From the NCBI GenBank assembly GCA_031421855.1, contig JANOPN010000219.1, positions 1-63,807 on the forward strand: DNA of 63,807 nt. Reading direction: 5' to 3'. This document shows positions 52,312 through 61,733 of the stretch, in pieces. Every line of letters starts with the position of its first letter. Position 1 is the stretch's first letter. The DNA comes from JAAFHN01 sp031421855 (GTDB lineage: Bacteria > Pseudomonadota > Gammaproteobacteria > Burkholderiales > Burkholderiaceae_C). The position numbers and the translations under genes are program-made. Below the pieces are notes generated by a model, which saw nothing but the letters and a program-made list of their open reading frames with translations, had not been told where the DNA came from and ran no database searches.

Positions 52312-53280
52312 TTGGACAAACTTGACATCATTGCCGTTGCCGGCATTCACCCGTTTTACCGCAGCGCCTTGGATGCCCGGTTCAACGTGCACGCAGCGCC
52401 ACGGCTAGATAGCAGCGTCGACGAGTTGGCATCGTTTTCTGCGATCGCGGAGCGCGTTGTTGGCGTGGCCTGCGGCGGCGAATCCGTCATCAGCCGCAGC
52501 TTGATTTCGCAGCTCCCTGCGCTGAAAGTGGTGTCGGTCTTCGGTGTGGGCTACGACGGCGTCGATTGGCAAACCGCTCGCGAACGCGGCGTGCAGGTCG
52601 CCCACACACCTGGCGTATTGACCGAAGACGTGGCTGATTTGGCGATGAGCTTGGTGTTGAGCGTTGCGCGTGGCGTTGTGCGGGCTGATAGCCATGTGCG
52701 CGCCGGCAAATGGCCACAGGGCGGCATTGCGTTGGGCACCAAAGTCTCAGGCGCGCGGATGGGCTTGGTGGGTTTGGGGCGAATCGGCAGTGCAATCGCG
52801 CGACGCGCCAAAGCTTTCGACATGGTTGTGTCGTACCACGCCAGAAGCGAAAAGCCTGACTCAGGCTGCACCTATTACGCTGATGTGATTGAGTTAGCTA
52901 GACATGTCGACTTTTTGGTGCTCACCACGCCGGGCGGTGCACAGACCAAGCACATGATCAATGCAGGCGTTTTGAGCGCCTTGGGTGCCAATGGCTATTT
53001 AATCAACGTGGCTCGTGGCAGCGTGGTCGACCAAGAAGCGTTGGTTCACGCGCTGAGCACCGGCGTGATCGCCGGCGCTGGGCTTGATGTGTTTGACAAA
53101 GAGCCGCAAGTCCCCGAGGCTTTGTGGGGCATGAGCCATGTTGTGTTGACGCCGCACATCGCCAGTGGCACCGTTCAGACCCGCCGCGCAATGGCTGACT
53201 TGGCGTTTTCAAACATGGTGGCGGGCACGGCTGGCAAACCGGTTGCAACGCACATCCCTGATTTTGCGATCGCCACCTGA
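52312..53280 (+). CDS. D-2-hydroxyacid dehydrogenase (likely ketogluconate/glyoxylate reductase)
   Basis: About 322 residues from TTG 52312, chosen because GGAG lies 8 bases upstream. The NAD(P) motif GLVGLGRIGSAIARR (about 150), LINVARGSVVDQEAL with the catalytic Arg, the DVFDKEPQVP Glu region and LTPHIASGT with the catalytic His define the family. In this operon, reduction of 2-keto-gluconate or a related keto acid is plausible. First gene downstream of the operator. Confidence 0.85.
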   Translation: MDKLDIIAVAGIHPFYRSALDARFNVHAAPRLDSSVDELASFSAIAERVVGVACGGESVISRSLISQLPALKVVSVFGVGYDGVDWQTARERGVQVAHTPGVLTEDVADLAMSLVLSVARGVVRADSHVRAGKWPQGGIALGTKVSGARMGLVGLGRIGSAIARRAKAFDMVVSYHARSEKPDSGCTYYADVIELARHVDFLVLTTPGGAQTKHMINAGVLSALGANGYLINVARGSVVDQEALVHALSTGVIAGAGLDVFDKEPQVPEALWGMSHVVLTPHIASGTVQTRRAMADLAFSNMVAGTAGKPVATHIPDFAIAT

Positions 53281-53288
53281 GCAGACTT

Positions 53289-54209
53289 GTGATCACGATC
53301 TTTGATCCCCGCTTCAACGCCGTTGCAACCGGTGCAACATCGCTTGAGTGCTTGTGCACGGGCGCAGTCTGGAGCGAAGGCCCGATCTGGATGAAAGAAG
53401 ACGGCTCGGTGTTGTGGAGTGATATTCCCAACAACCGCATGCTGCGTTGGCACGCCAGCTGCGGGATGCAAATCTGGCGCGATGCGGTTGAGTTTTCAAA
53501 TGGTCACACCCGAGAGGCTGACGGCTCGCTGTTGCAGTGTTCGCACGGCAAACGCGCCATCCTTCGCCTTCGCTTCGGTAGCGATTTGAGTGGCGTGAAA
53601 GAAAGCATCGTCGTTGACAACTACCTGGGCAAGCGACTGAACTCACCCAACGACGTGGTGGTGAAGTCTGACGGCACGATTTGGTTCACCGACCCGCCAT
53701 ACGGCATTGCCTCAAACCGCGAAGGCTATCAAGCCACAAGCGAACTCGGCGACTGTTACGTGTTTTGCTTTGACCCCGTCTCGGGCGAGCTGCGCATCGT
53801 CAGCGACTGGGTTGAAGAGCCAAACGGATTGGCGTTTTCGCCTGATGAGTCGGTTTTGTATGTGTCAGACACGTCAGCTGCCATTCGCACCGATGGCAGT
53901 GGCAACCACCACATAGCAGCCTTCGATGTCATCAATGGCGCCAATTTGGTGAATCCGCGAGTATTTGCCACGGTTGACGTCGGCTTGTCAGACGGGTTTC
54001 GCATCGATATCAACGGTTTTTTGTACAGCAGCAGCGGCGATGGGGTATTGGTTTATCACCCAGACGGATGCAAGCTCGCCCACATCGCGGTGCCCGAAAA
54101 AGTGGGTAACTTGACGTTTGGCGGCGCGGATCGAAACGAGCTGTACATCTGCGCCAGCACGTCGCTTTACCGAATTGTGCTCAAGACGCGGGGTTTGCAA
54201 TGCCATTGA
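53289..54209 (+). CDS. SMP-30/gluconolactonase-like hydrolase
   Basis: 306 residues from GTG 53289. The beta-propeller markers are the metal Glu in GAVWSEGPIWMKEDG (about 20), NSPNDVVVKSDGTIWFTDPPYG (Asn ligand) and LYVSDTSA with the catalytic Asp near 200, then GLSDGFRIDINGFLYSSS. It opens sugar lactones to aldonic acids, feeding the downstream gluconate-type enzymes. Its end overlaps the next gene by 10 bases. Confidence 0.88.
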   Translation: MITIFDPRFNAVATGATSLECLCTGAVWSEGPIWMKEDGSVLWSDIPNNRMLRWHASCGMQIWRDAVEFSNGHTREADGSLLQCSHGKRAILRLRFGSDLSGVKESIVVDNYLGKRLNSPNDVVVKSDGTIWFTDPPYGIASNREGYQATSELGDCYVFCFDPVSGELRIVSDWVEEPNGLAFSPDESVLYVSDTSAAIRTDGSGNHHIAAFDVINGANLVNPRVFATVDVGLSDGFRIDINGFLYSSSGDGVLVYHPDGCKLAHIAVPEKVGNLTFGGADRNELYICASTSLYRIVLKTRGLQCH

Positions 54210-54931
54210 GCCTGGATGCGCAGCTGGCTTGGTGGCTGAGCTCGCTCAGCGGCTCAGACGTGCATCACCTGGATACCAAGGTGATGTGGCACGCGCGTTT
54301 GATGGTTTTGGCTTGGGGCGTTTTACTGCCCATGGGTGTGATCGCTGCGCGTTACTACAAAGTGACGCCAGGGCAAGATTGGCCAAAGGTGGTTGACAAC
54401 CGCGCTTGGTGGCACGCGCACCAAGCCACGCAGTACAGCGGCGTTGTGATCATGTTGGCAGGTTTGTGGCTCGTTTGGGGCGTCGGCTCGGGCGCATCAC
54501 TTGCGGCGCGGTGGCACGGCTGGGCGGGCTACATCGTCACGAGTCTTGGCGTGGCTCAAGTTTTGAGCGCTTGGTTTCGCGGCAGCAAGGGTGGCCCCAG
54601 TGAGCCGCAAATGCGCGGCGATCATTACGACATGACCACGCATCGCCGCTGGTTCGAGGCCTTGCACAAGCGTTTGGGCTGGCTCGCCATCGGTCTGGCA
54701 GTTGCCACGATCGGGCTGGGCTTGGTTGCATCGGATGCGCCGCGCTGGATGGCTTTGGTGCTGGGCTTTTGGTTGATTGCGTTGCTTGCCATGGCCACCC
54801 ACCTCGAACGCTCGGGCCGACACGTAGCCACTTATCAAGCGATTTGGGGTGTCGACCCCAAGCATCCGGGCAATGCGGGCTTGAGCCCCACACCAACACC
54901 AGCAGCGCGATACAAACAGGAGAACCCATGA
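54200..54931 (+). CDS. Cytochrome b561-like membrane protein
   Basis: 243 residues with about six hydrophobic helices and histidines at helix positions suited to heme b: MWHARLMVLAWG, WWHAHQATQYSGVVIM, RWHGWAGYIV, EALHKRLGWLAIG. This is the layout of the b561/DOMON-associated ferric-reductase family. A role in passing electrons from a sugar dehydrogenase is possible but inferred from the operon alone. ATGA overlap links it to the ABC ATPase gene. Confidence 0.7.
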   Translation: MPLSLDAQLAWWLSSLSGSDVHHLDTKVMWHARLMVLAWGVLLPMGVIAARYYKVTPGQDWPKVVDNRAWWHAHQATQYSGVVIMLAGLWLVWGVGSGASLAARWHGWAGYIVTSLGVAQVLSAWFRGSKGGPSEPQMRGDHYDMTTHRRWFEALHKRLGWLAIGLAVATIGLGLVASDAPRWMALVLGFWLIALLAMATHLERSGRHVATYQAIWGVDPKHPGNAGLSPTPTPAARYKQENP

Positions 54932-56034
54932 CCGGACTTCAATTGCAGGGCATCGTCAAGCGGTTTGGCGACGTGACCGTCGTTAAGAAGCTCGATTTGG
55001 CCGTTGAAGAAGGCGAATTCATTGTCTTGCTGGGTGAGTCAGGTTGCGGCAAAAGCACCACCCTTCGCATGATTGCTGGGCTTGAAGAGCCAACCGAGGG
55101 GCATGTGCTCATTGGCGGGCGCGACGTCACCCACTCGCACCCCATGGAGCGCGACATTGCGATGGTTTTTCAAAACTATGCGCTTTACCCGCACATGGAC
55201 GTTGCGAAAAACATGTCGTTTTCGCTCAAGATTGCAGGCTGCCCTGAGGCTGAAATCAAATCAAAAGTGGCAGCTGCAGCGCAAATCCTAAACATTGAGC
55301 ATTTGCTGTCACGCAAACCCAAAGACCTGTCAGGTGGCCAGCGTCAGCGTGTGGCCATCGGGCGTGCAATCGTGCGAGAGCCCAAAGTCTTCTTGTTCGA
55401 TGAGCCGCTATCCAACTTAGACGCCAAGTTGCGCAGCCATATGCGCGCTGAGCTGGCCATTTTGCATCGACGCTTGGGTAAAACCACCATTTACGTGACC
55501 CACGACCAAGTTGAGGCGATGACGCTTGCGACGCGAATTGTGATTTTTGACAAAGGACAAATTCAGCAAGTCGGCACGCCCACCGAAGTCTTCAATAAGC
55601 CAGCCAACCTGTTTGTGGCCAGCTTCATCGGTGTTCCCACCATGAATATGTTTGACGTGACCGCCCAAACACATGCAGGTGGCGTTCGCCTTCAAGCACC
55701 AGGGCTTGACTGGGCAGCGCCGGACTGGCTCACGCCTGCACGCGTAGCAGCCGGCAAAAAACTCACCGTTGGCGTGAGACCGCAGTCTTTGCAACAAGCC
55801 GCCTCATTGCCCAACGCGATGTCCATCCAAGTCGAAGTCGTGGAGTATTTGGGCACCGAGAGCCAAATTGTTGGTTCGATGCCTGCGCAAGCCAGCGCTT
55901 CAAAAGGCGCGCGCATTTGTGCAATCGTTAACCGCGACGCCAAGGATTTGCTGGGGCAAGCGGTGGATTTGAGTTTTGACCCCAATGCGTTGCACGTTTT
56001 TGACCCGGAGTCGGGCTTGTCGTTGCAGCCCTAG
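54928..56034 (+). CDS. Sugar ABC transporter ATPase, UgpC/MalK-like
   Basis: 368 residues. Walker A LLGESGCGKSTT (about 34-45), Q-loop VFQNYALYPHMDV, signature LSGGQRQRVAIGRA, Walker B VFLFDEPLSNLDAKLR, H-loop YVTHDQVEAMTLA. The C-terminal TOBE/OB domain (TVGVRPQSL) is typical of CUT1 carbohydrate importers. Works with the binding protein and two permeases downstream. Overlaps the upstream gene by ATGA. Confidence 0.93.
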   Translation: MTGLQLQGIVKRFGDVTVVKKLDLAVEEGEFIVLLGESGCGKSTTLRMIAGLEEPTEGHVLIGGRDVTHSHPMERDIAMVFQNYALYPHMDVAKNMSFSLKIAGCPEAEIKSKVAAAAQILNIEHLLSRKPKDLSGGQRQRVAIGRAIVREPKVFLFDEPLSNLDAKLRSHMRAELAILHRRLGKTTIYVTHDQVEAMTLATRIVIFDKGQIQQVGTPTEVFNKPANLFVASFIGVPTMNMFDVTAQTHAGGVRLQAPGLDWAAPDWLTPARVAAGKKLTVGVRPQSLQQAASLPNAMSIQVEVVEYLGTESQIVGSMPAQASASKGARICAIVNRDAKDLLGQAVDLSFDPNALHVFDPESGLSLQP

Positions 56035-56094
56035 TTTTATGGTTTCAGTGTGTCAGCTATTTTTTCAATCAGCCATATTTTGGAGAGACAAATC

Positions 56095-57432
56095 ATGAGT
56101 ATCGACCGTCGGGATTTAATCAAGCAAGCGGGTATCACCGTCTTTGGTGCCGCTCTGCCCTTCAGTGGCGCAGTCGCCCAAAACCGCTATGCGAAGTACG
56201 CGGGCAAAACCGTGACCATCAACATCCCCGCGCATCCGCATTACGACGCGATGACCAAGTTGTTGCCCGAGTTCACCAAAGAAACGGGCATCAAAGTTGA
56301 AGTTGACAAGCTCGCGATCGGACGCCTCAAAGAAAAGCAGCTGCTCGAGATGTCCAAGCCCCAAGGCGATTACGACTTAGCCTGCTACATCGTGATGTGG
56401 AAGGGTGAGTACGTTGCAAAAAATCTGGTGCAGCCACTGGAGCCGTTTTTTGCAAACGCAGCACTTGCTGACCCAGCCTACGACATGAAAGACATCATTC
56501 CGATTTATTTGGAAAACTTAGGCATGGTGGGTGGCCCCAAGGGCTATTTGGCCGGTGCTGGCGCAAAACTGTACGGTTTACCGTACGGTGCAGAAACATC
56601 GGTTTTGGCCTACCGCCGCGACGTGTTTGCCAAGCTGAACCTCAAGGTTCCAGAAACATACGACGACTTCACCAAGGCGCTGCGGGTTTTGAAAGACCAG
56701 TCGGGTATGGGTGCGTTGACCTCGCGTGGACAGGCGGGGCATCAATGCGTTCACGCCTGGTTGCTCCACCTGAATCCGCTTGGCGGCAGCGTGTTTGATG
56801 ACCAATGGAAGCCACGCTTCAACGACAAAGCGGGCGTCGCTGCGTTGAAGTTTTTGCAAAACGTGGTGGCTACTGGCCCTGCCGGCATTCCAGGGTTTGG
56901 CCAAGGCGAAGCAAACACCGCGTTTTTGCAAGGCCAAGCGGCTATGTACCTTGATTCAACCTCGTTCGCTGGTGTGGTCAGCGACCCATCACGCAGCAAA
57001 GTGGTTGGCAACGTCAGCTGGGCGCTCCACCCCAAAGGCACGCGCCGGGCGTCGCAGTCGGGTGGGTTGGGTCTCACGATTCCAAAGAACGCCAAAAACG
57101 CTGAAGCTGGCTTTTTGTTGATGCAATGGCTGACCTCAAAAGCGCAGGACAAAGCCGTGACCGCCTTGGGCGGCGCACCGATGCGCAACTCGACCCTGAA
57201 CGACGCTGATTTGGTGCGTAAGTACCCCGAGTTCATCGTGTTCAAAGAGGCATTGAAGTACTCCAACCCCGACTGGCGTCCGATCATTCCGGTTTGGGAC
57301 CGCATCAATGTCCAAGCGCTCGGTGTTGGCATCTCTGAAGCCCTCACCGGCAAGAAAAGCGCCGAAGATGCCCTCAACGGCATGATCGGGCCGGTGACCC
57401 AAATCATGCGAGAGGCGGGCTACAAAGTCTAA
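56095..57432 (+). CDS. Sugar-binding protein (family 1), Tat-type signal
   Basis: 445 residues from ATG 56095, preceded by GGAGAG. The signal contains twin arginines, DRRDLIKQAG, followed by a hydrophobic core (ITVFGAALPFSGAVA), so export through Tat is likely. The mature part has family 1 features: LLPEFTKETGIKVEVDKLA, YGLPYGAETSVLAYRRDVF, FLQGQAAMYLDST and GGLGLTIPKNAKN. It captures a sugar or sugar acid for the CUT1-type importer. Confidence 0.9.
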   Translation: MSIDRRDLIKQAGITVFGAALPFSGAVAQNRYAKYAGKTVTINIPAHPHYDAMTKLLPEFTKETGIKVEVDKLAIGRLKEKQLLEMSKPQGDYDLACYIVMWKGEYVAKNLVQPLEPFFANAALADPAYDMKDIIPIYLENLGMVGGPKGYLAGAGAKLYGLPYGAETSVLAYRRDVFAKLNLKVPETYDDFTKALRVLKDQSGMGALTSRGQAGHQCVHAWLLHLNPLGGSVFDDQWKPRFNDKAGVAALKFLQNVVATGPAGIPGFGQGEANTAFLQGQAAMYLDSTSFAGVVSDPSRSKVVGNVSWALHPKGTRRASQSGGLGLTIPKNAKNAEAGFLLMQWLTSKAQDKAVTALGGAPMRNSTLNDADLVRKYPEFIVFKEALKYSNPDWRPIIPVWDRINVQALGVGISEALTGKKSAEDALNGMIGPVTQIMREAGYKV

Positions 57433-57490
57433 ACACGGTCCTGACGTCGGACCCAATCAGACAAAAGTAGACCCACTCAAAGGCTTACCC

Positions 57491-58366
57491 ATGCGCGTTT
57501 CCAAATGGACCATCGCTTTGTACATCGGGCCAGCAACGCTGGTGATGGCATTGGCGTGCTTGTATCCTGTGTTCACCGCCTTTCAGTTGGCGGGCTACCA
57601 GTGGGAAATGGGCACGCCGTGGGGCGATGCCAAATGGATCGGTCTGAAAAACTTTGCCGCGGCCTTCAGCAACGAGCAGGTGTGGTCGTCTTTGTGGACC
57701 ACCCTGCTCTTTGCTGCGGTTTGCGTGACGGCGGAGATGGCCTTGGGCATTGCATTGGCGCTGGCACTTGAGCACCCGGTGCGAGGCATGGCGATTTTTC
57801 GCACCATTTTTATCTTGCCGATGATGATCGCGCCAATCGCTGTAGGGCTCGCGTGGCGATACATGTTTGACGCGCAGTTTGGTTTGATCAACGCGATCTT
57901 GGGCAAATTTGGCATTGCCGCGATGACTTGGCTTGCCGACCCCACACTGGCGTTTATCGCCATTGTCATTGCCGACATTTGGCAATGGACGCCGTTTGTT
58001 TTCATCATGATGCTGGCCGCACTCGCTGGGGTTGACAGTGCGGTGCTGGAGGCTTCTCGCATCGACGGCGCGAATTGGTGGCAGCAGATCTTTTTGGTGA
58101 AGCTGCCCATGATCATGCATGTGATTGCGATCACGCTGATGATGCGGTTGATCGATGCGTTTCGGGTGCTAGAAGTGATCTACGTGCTCACCTTCGGTGG
58201 GCCGGGAAACAGCACCGAAATTTTGGCGCTGCACATTTACAAAACCGCGTTCGTTGGGCAACAAATGGGTGTTGCGGCAGCCGTGTCGATTTTGCTCTTG
58301 GTAGTCGTTGCGTTTTTGTCGTGGGCAGCGCTGCGGCTGTCCAACCCCATGAAGGGCTCATCATGA
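57491..58366 (+). CDS. Sugar ABC transporter permease, UgpA/MalF-like
   Basis: 291 residues with six predicted helices. The EAA loop reads LEASRIDGANWWQQIFLVKLPMI. An IDAFRVLEVIYVLTFGGPGNST segment near the end is characteristic of MalF/UgpA members. Forms the membrane channel with the next gene. Overlaps it by ATGA at 58363. Confidence 0.92.
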   Translation: MRVSKWTIALYIGPATLVMALACLYPVFTAFQLAGYQWEMGTPWGDAKWIGLKNFAAAFSNEQVWSSLWTTLLFAAVCVTAEMALGIALALALEHPVRGMAIFRTIFILPMMIAPIAVGLAWRYMFDAQFGLINAILGKFGIAAMTWLADPTLAFIAIVIADIWQWTPFVFIMMLAALAGVDSAVLEASRIDGANWWQQIFLVKLPMIMHVIAITLMMRLIDAFRVLEVIYVLTFGGPGNSTEILALHIYKTAFVGQQMGVAAAVSILLLVVVAFLSWAALRLSNPMKGSS

Positions 58367-59187
58367 AGCGCAACCCTGCTTTGGTCTTTTTTCACTATGG
58401 GGTGCTGATATTTTTGGCCTTCATGTGCCTGGCACCGATCTTGGTGATTTTTGCCACCAGCTTGCGCCAGCAGGTCAATATTTTTGCCGAGCCGCTTAAC
58501 TTCTTCTTCGTCCCGACGCTGGAAAACTACCGCGCGGTTTTGAATGAAGATCGCTTGGAGGTGTACCTTGGCAACAGCCTGTTTGTGGGCGTTATCTCAA
58601 CGGTGTTGACGCTGACTTTGGGTTGTATGGCCGCGTATGGGTTGGCCCGATTCCGTTTCAAGGGGCGCACCTCGCTTGCCTACACCACCTTGCTTTTGCG
58701 AACCGTGCCGCTGGCGGTGTTGGCCATTCCCGTGTTTGTGATCTGGAACCAATGGGGCATGGTGAACAGCCTGTGGGGCTTGATCTTGCTCTATGTTGCG
58801 GTGAATTTGCCCTTCACGATTTGGCTGCTGTATGGCTTTGTATTGCAAGTGCCAGCGGAGCTCGAAGAAGCGGCGGCAATTGATGGTTGTGGCCCGTTTC
58901 GGGTGTTTGCGACCATTTTTTTGCCGCTGATGGCACCAGGCTTGGCAGCAGCGTCAATCTTCACTTTTCGAATCGCCTGGAACGAGTTCATTTTGGCTTT
59001 GGTGTTGACTGATCGGCACACGCGAACATTGCCCGTCGCCGCCTCGCTTTTCATCACCGACATGGGTGTTGACTGGGGCAAAGTCATGGCGATGAGCAGC
59101 TTGATCGCGATTCCGCCGCTGATTTTCACGTTCATCGCCGCACGGCAAATTATTGGCGGGTTGACCGCTGGGGCTGTCAAAGGATGA
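58363..59187 (+). CDS. Sugar ABC transporter permease, UgpE/MalG-like
   Basis: 274 residues, six helices. The EAA loop reads LEEAAAIDGCGPFRVFATIFLPLM; FRIAWNEFILALVLT is typical of MalG/UgpE. Partner of the preceding permease. Its last codons overlap gntK by ATGA, so importer and kinase are translationally linked. Confidence 0.92.
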   Translation: MKRNPALVFFHYGVLIFLAFMCLAPILVIFATSLRQQVNIFAEPLNFFFVPTLENYRAVLNEDRLEVYLGNSLFVGVISTVLTLTLGCMAAYGLARFRFKGRTSLAYTTLLLRTVPLAVLAIPVFVIWNQWGMVNSLWGLILLYVAVNLPFTIWLLYGFVLQVPAELEEAAAIDGCGPFRVFATIFLPLMAPGLAAASIFTFRIAWNEFILALVLTDRHTRTLPVAASLFITDMGVDWGKVMAMSSLIAIPPLIFTFIAARQIIGGLTAGAVKG

Positions 59188-59711
59188 GCGACAGAGCAAC
59201 GTCGGTGGTGGTGATGGGTGTGTCTGGCTGTGGCAAGTCGACAATTGCGCAAGCCTTGGCACAGGCGCTGAGCTTGCAAATGATGGATGGCGACGATTTT
59301 CATTCGCCGCAAAACGTCTCAAAGATGAGCTCGGGGGTGGCGCTCGATGACGCGGATCGGTGGCCATGGCTCGACGAAATCGCGCAGTACCTGGCCGACG
59401 GCACCACCACAAGCGAAGGCCACACTGGGCGCATCGTGGCCTGCTCTGCGCTGAAGCGCGCCTACCGAGATCGAATTCGATATTCGTTGCCCAATATCCG
59501 TTTCGTTTTTCTGGACGGCGACAGCGAACTGATCCGCAAGCGCATGAGCGAGCGCACGGGCCACTTCATGCAGCTTGATTTGCTGGCCAGCCAGTTGCAA
59601 ACCCTCGAGCGTCCCACCACTGACGAGCGCGACACCGTGCGTGTGAGCATTGATCAACCTGTGCAGGCAATCGTGCGTGCCGCGTCTGAGTTTGTGCTCA
59701 CCGCGCCTTAA
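59184..59711 (+). CDS. gntK: Gluconokinase
   Basis: 175 residues, normal for the small GntK family. P-loop VMGVSGCGKSTIAQ (about 10-22), substrate motif DGDDFHSPQNVSKMSSG and CSALKRAYRDRIR are diagnostic. It phosphorylates D-gluconate to 6-phosphogluconate for the Entner-Doudoroff or pentose-phosphate route. Placed directly after the importer genes. Confidence 0.93.
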   Translation: MSDRATSVVVMGVSGCGKSTIAQALAQALSLQMMDGDDFHSPQNVSKMSSGVALDDADRWPWLDEIAQYLADGTTTSEGHTGRIVACSALKRAYRDRIRYSLPNIRFVFLDGDSELIRKRMSERTGHFMQLDLLASQLQTLERPTTDERDTVRVSIDQPVQAIVRAASEFVLTAP

Positions 59712-59738
59712 AAGAATTTCAGTCAACAGACTATCCCC

Positions 59739-60524
59739 ATGAACAACGCTTCAGCCTCAATTTTGAACAGCTTCAGCTTGGCCGGGCGCAATGCGCTCAT
59801 CACTGGCTCTTCGGGGGGCATCGGCTTGGCCATCGCGCGCGCGCTCGGCCAAGCAGGCGCATCGGTCTTTTTGAACGGACGCAGCGCCGATAAGCTCTCA
59901 CAAGCGGTGTCGACGCTAGACAGCGAAGGACTCAACGCCCGAGGTTTCGCTTTTGATGTGACCGATGCCAGCGCCGTTCGTGCTGCGGTCGATGCCATTG
60001 AGGAGCGCGGCACGCCGATCGACATCTTGATCAACAACGCCGGCATGCAAATCAGAGGCTCGTTGGAGGGTTTTGACGAAGCAGATTGGTCGCTCCTGAT
60101 GCGCACCAACTTGGACAGCGTGTTTTTTACCAGCAAAGCGGTCGCCAAACACATGATCGCCAGACGCAAGGGAAAGATCGTGAACGTCTGCTCAGTTCAG
60201 AGTGAGTTGGGTCGCCCGGGCATCGCGCCCTACACCGCCAGCAAAGGCGCACTCAAAATGTTCACCAAGGGCATGGCGATTGACTGGGGCCCACATGGCA
60301 TCCAGGTCAATGGGCTTGGCCCCGGCTATTTCAAAACCGAATTGACCGAAAAGCTGGTGCGTGACGAGGCCTTCACGCAGTGGTTGGTAGGCCGTACACC
60401 CAGCCGCCGCTGGGGCGATGTGGAAGATTTAGGTGGCGCAGCCGTCTTTTTAGCAAGCGACGCATCCCGATTTGTCAACGGTCATATTTTGTACGTCGAC
60501 GGCGGCGTGACCGCGACCCTATAA
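59739..60524 (+). CDS. SDR oxidoreductase, gluconate 5-dehydrogenase-like
   Basis: 261 residues. LITGSSGGIGLAIA (cofactor motif), NNAGMQIRGSLEGF, NVCSVQSELGRPGIAPYTASKGALK with Ser-Tyr-Lys, and VNGLGPGYFKTELTEKL closely resemble gluconate 5-dehydrogenase (IdnO/Gno). It would reduce 5-keto-D-gluconate to gluconate, the substrate of the neighbouring kinase. A MITE-like element follows its stop. Confidence 0.85.
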   Translation: MNNASASILNSFSLAGRNALITGSSGGIGLAIARALGQAGASVFLNGRSADKLSQAVSTLDSEGLNARGFAFDVTDASAVRAAVDAIEERGTPIDILINNAGMQIRGSLEGFDEADWSLLMRTNLDSVFFTSKAVAKHMIARRKGKIVNVCSVQSELGRPGIAPYTASKGALKMFTKGMAIDWGPHGIQVNGLGPGYFKTELTEKLVRDEAFTQWLVGRTPSRRWGDVEDLGGAAVFLASDASRFVNGHILYVDGGVTATL

Positions 60525-60532
60525 CCCAGATA

Positions 60533-60632
60533 GGACTTACGCAAAATTGTCCCAGCAAGGCGCAGCGACGACGACAGTGCGAATAGCACGGTTAGGAGCT
60601 GCAACGCGGCCGGGGCGGTTTTGCGTAAGTCC
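60533..60632. mobile_element. 100-bp MITE-like element, copy 3 (intact ends)
   Basis: Perfect 14-bp terminal inverted repeats GGACTTACGCAAAA and TTTTGCGTAAGTCC. No coding capacity. It sits inside the sugar-acid operon between the 5-ketogluconate reductase and the idonate-type dehydrogenase and may affect the distal mRNA. Confidence 0.85.
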
Positions 60633-60662
60633 CACTAGATTCAATTAGCCAAGGAGTTCACC

Positions 60663-61709
60663 ATGCAAGCACTCGTATGCCACGCGGCGCAGGATTTGCG
60701 CGTTCAAGCCACCGATTTACCTGAACTGGGGCCCAAACAGCTCGAAATTCGTGTTGCGTACGGCGGCATCTGCGGATCCGATTTGCATTACTTCCAACAC
60801 GGCGGCTTTGGCGTGGTGCGAATCAAAGAGCCCATGGTGCTTGGGCACGAAGTGTCGGGCACCATCGCGGCGGTTGGCGCACAAGTGAGCCGTTTTGCGG
60901 TCGGGCAGCGCATCGCAATATCGCCATCGCGGCCCTGCGGCACGTGTCGATTTTGCCAAATGGGTGCCCACAACCACTGTTTGTCCATGCGTTTTTATGG
61001 CAGCGCCATGCCCACGCCGCACATTCAGGGCGCGTTCAGCCAGCGGTTGGTGATTGATGACACCCAAGCCTACGCCCTGTCTGACAAGCTCAGTTTGTCG
61101 CTTGCCGCGCTTGCCGAGCCGCTGTCTGTCGGGCTTCATGCGATTCAGCGTGCCGGTGGCGTCTTTGGGCAAACCGTGTTGGTGACGGGCTGTGGCCCGA
61201 TCGGCTCTTTGCTCATTGGTGCCTTGCGACGCGCGGGTGCCGCCAAAATCGTGGCGGCAGACATTGCTGATTTGGCGCTGCAGTGCGCCAAGCGCATGGG
61301 CGCGGACGAAGTCATCAACCTCAAAACAAACCCAACTGGCCTAGATGCCTACAAAGCTGAAAAAGGTCAGTTTGACAGCGCTTTCGAGGCCTCGGGCAGT
61401 GAGGCGGCGTTGCTGACCGCGCTGGATGTGCTGCGTCCGCGAGGCGTGCTCGTAACCGTCGGGCTTGGGGGTAGCATCTCATTGCCTATGAATCAAATTG
61501 TGTCCAAAGAGATTGATTTGCGTGGCACGTTCCGGTTCCACGCCGAATTTGCGACCGCCGTGCAGTTCCTCAATGAGGGGTTGGTCGATGGACGTCCCGT
61601 GATCTCCAACATCATTCCGTTTGAGCGTGCAATTGACGCGTTCACATTAGCGGGTGACAAATCACAATCGCTGAAAGTTCAAATCGCATTCGATGCCGAA
61701 GCGGTTTAA
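60663..61709 (+). CDS. L-idonate 5-dehydrogenase-like zinc alcohol dehydrogenase
   Basis: 348 residues from ATG 60663, preceded by AAGGAG. The catalytic zinc site is in GGICGSDLHYFQHGG and GHEVSGTI; the structural zinc cysteines are CGTCRFCQMGAHNHC. The NAD fold has VLVTGCGPIGSLLIG. Overall it matches L-idonate 5-dehydrogenase (IdnD), which gives 5-keto-gluconate for the upstream SDR. Other polyol substrates are possible. Confidence 0.85.
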   Translation: MQALVCHAAQDLRVQATDLPELGPKQLEIRVAYGGICGSDLHYFQHGGFGVVRIKEPMVLGHEVSGTIAAVGAQVSRFAVGQRIAISPSRPCGTCRFCQMGAHNHCLSMRFYGSAMPTPHIQGAFSQRLVIDDTQAYALSDKLSLSLAALAEPLSVGLHAIQRAGGVFGQTVLVTGCGPIGSLLIGALRRAGAAKIVAADIADLALQCAKRMGADEVINLKTNPTGLDAYKAEKGQFDSAFEASGSEAALLTALDVLRPRGVLVTVGLGGSISLPMNQIVSKEIDLRGTFRFHAEFATAVQFLNEGLVDGRPVISNIIPFERAIDAFTLAGDKSQSLKVQIAFDAEAV

Positions 61710-61733
61710 TTCAATACCACGCACCCAGTCACC

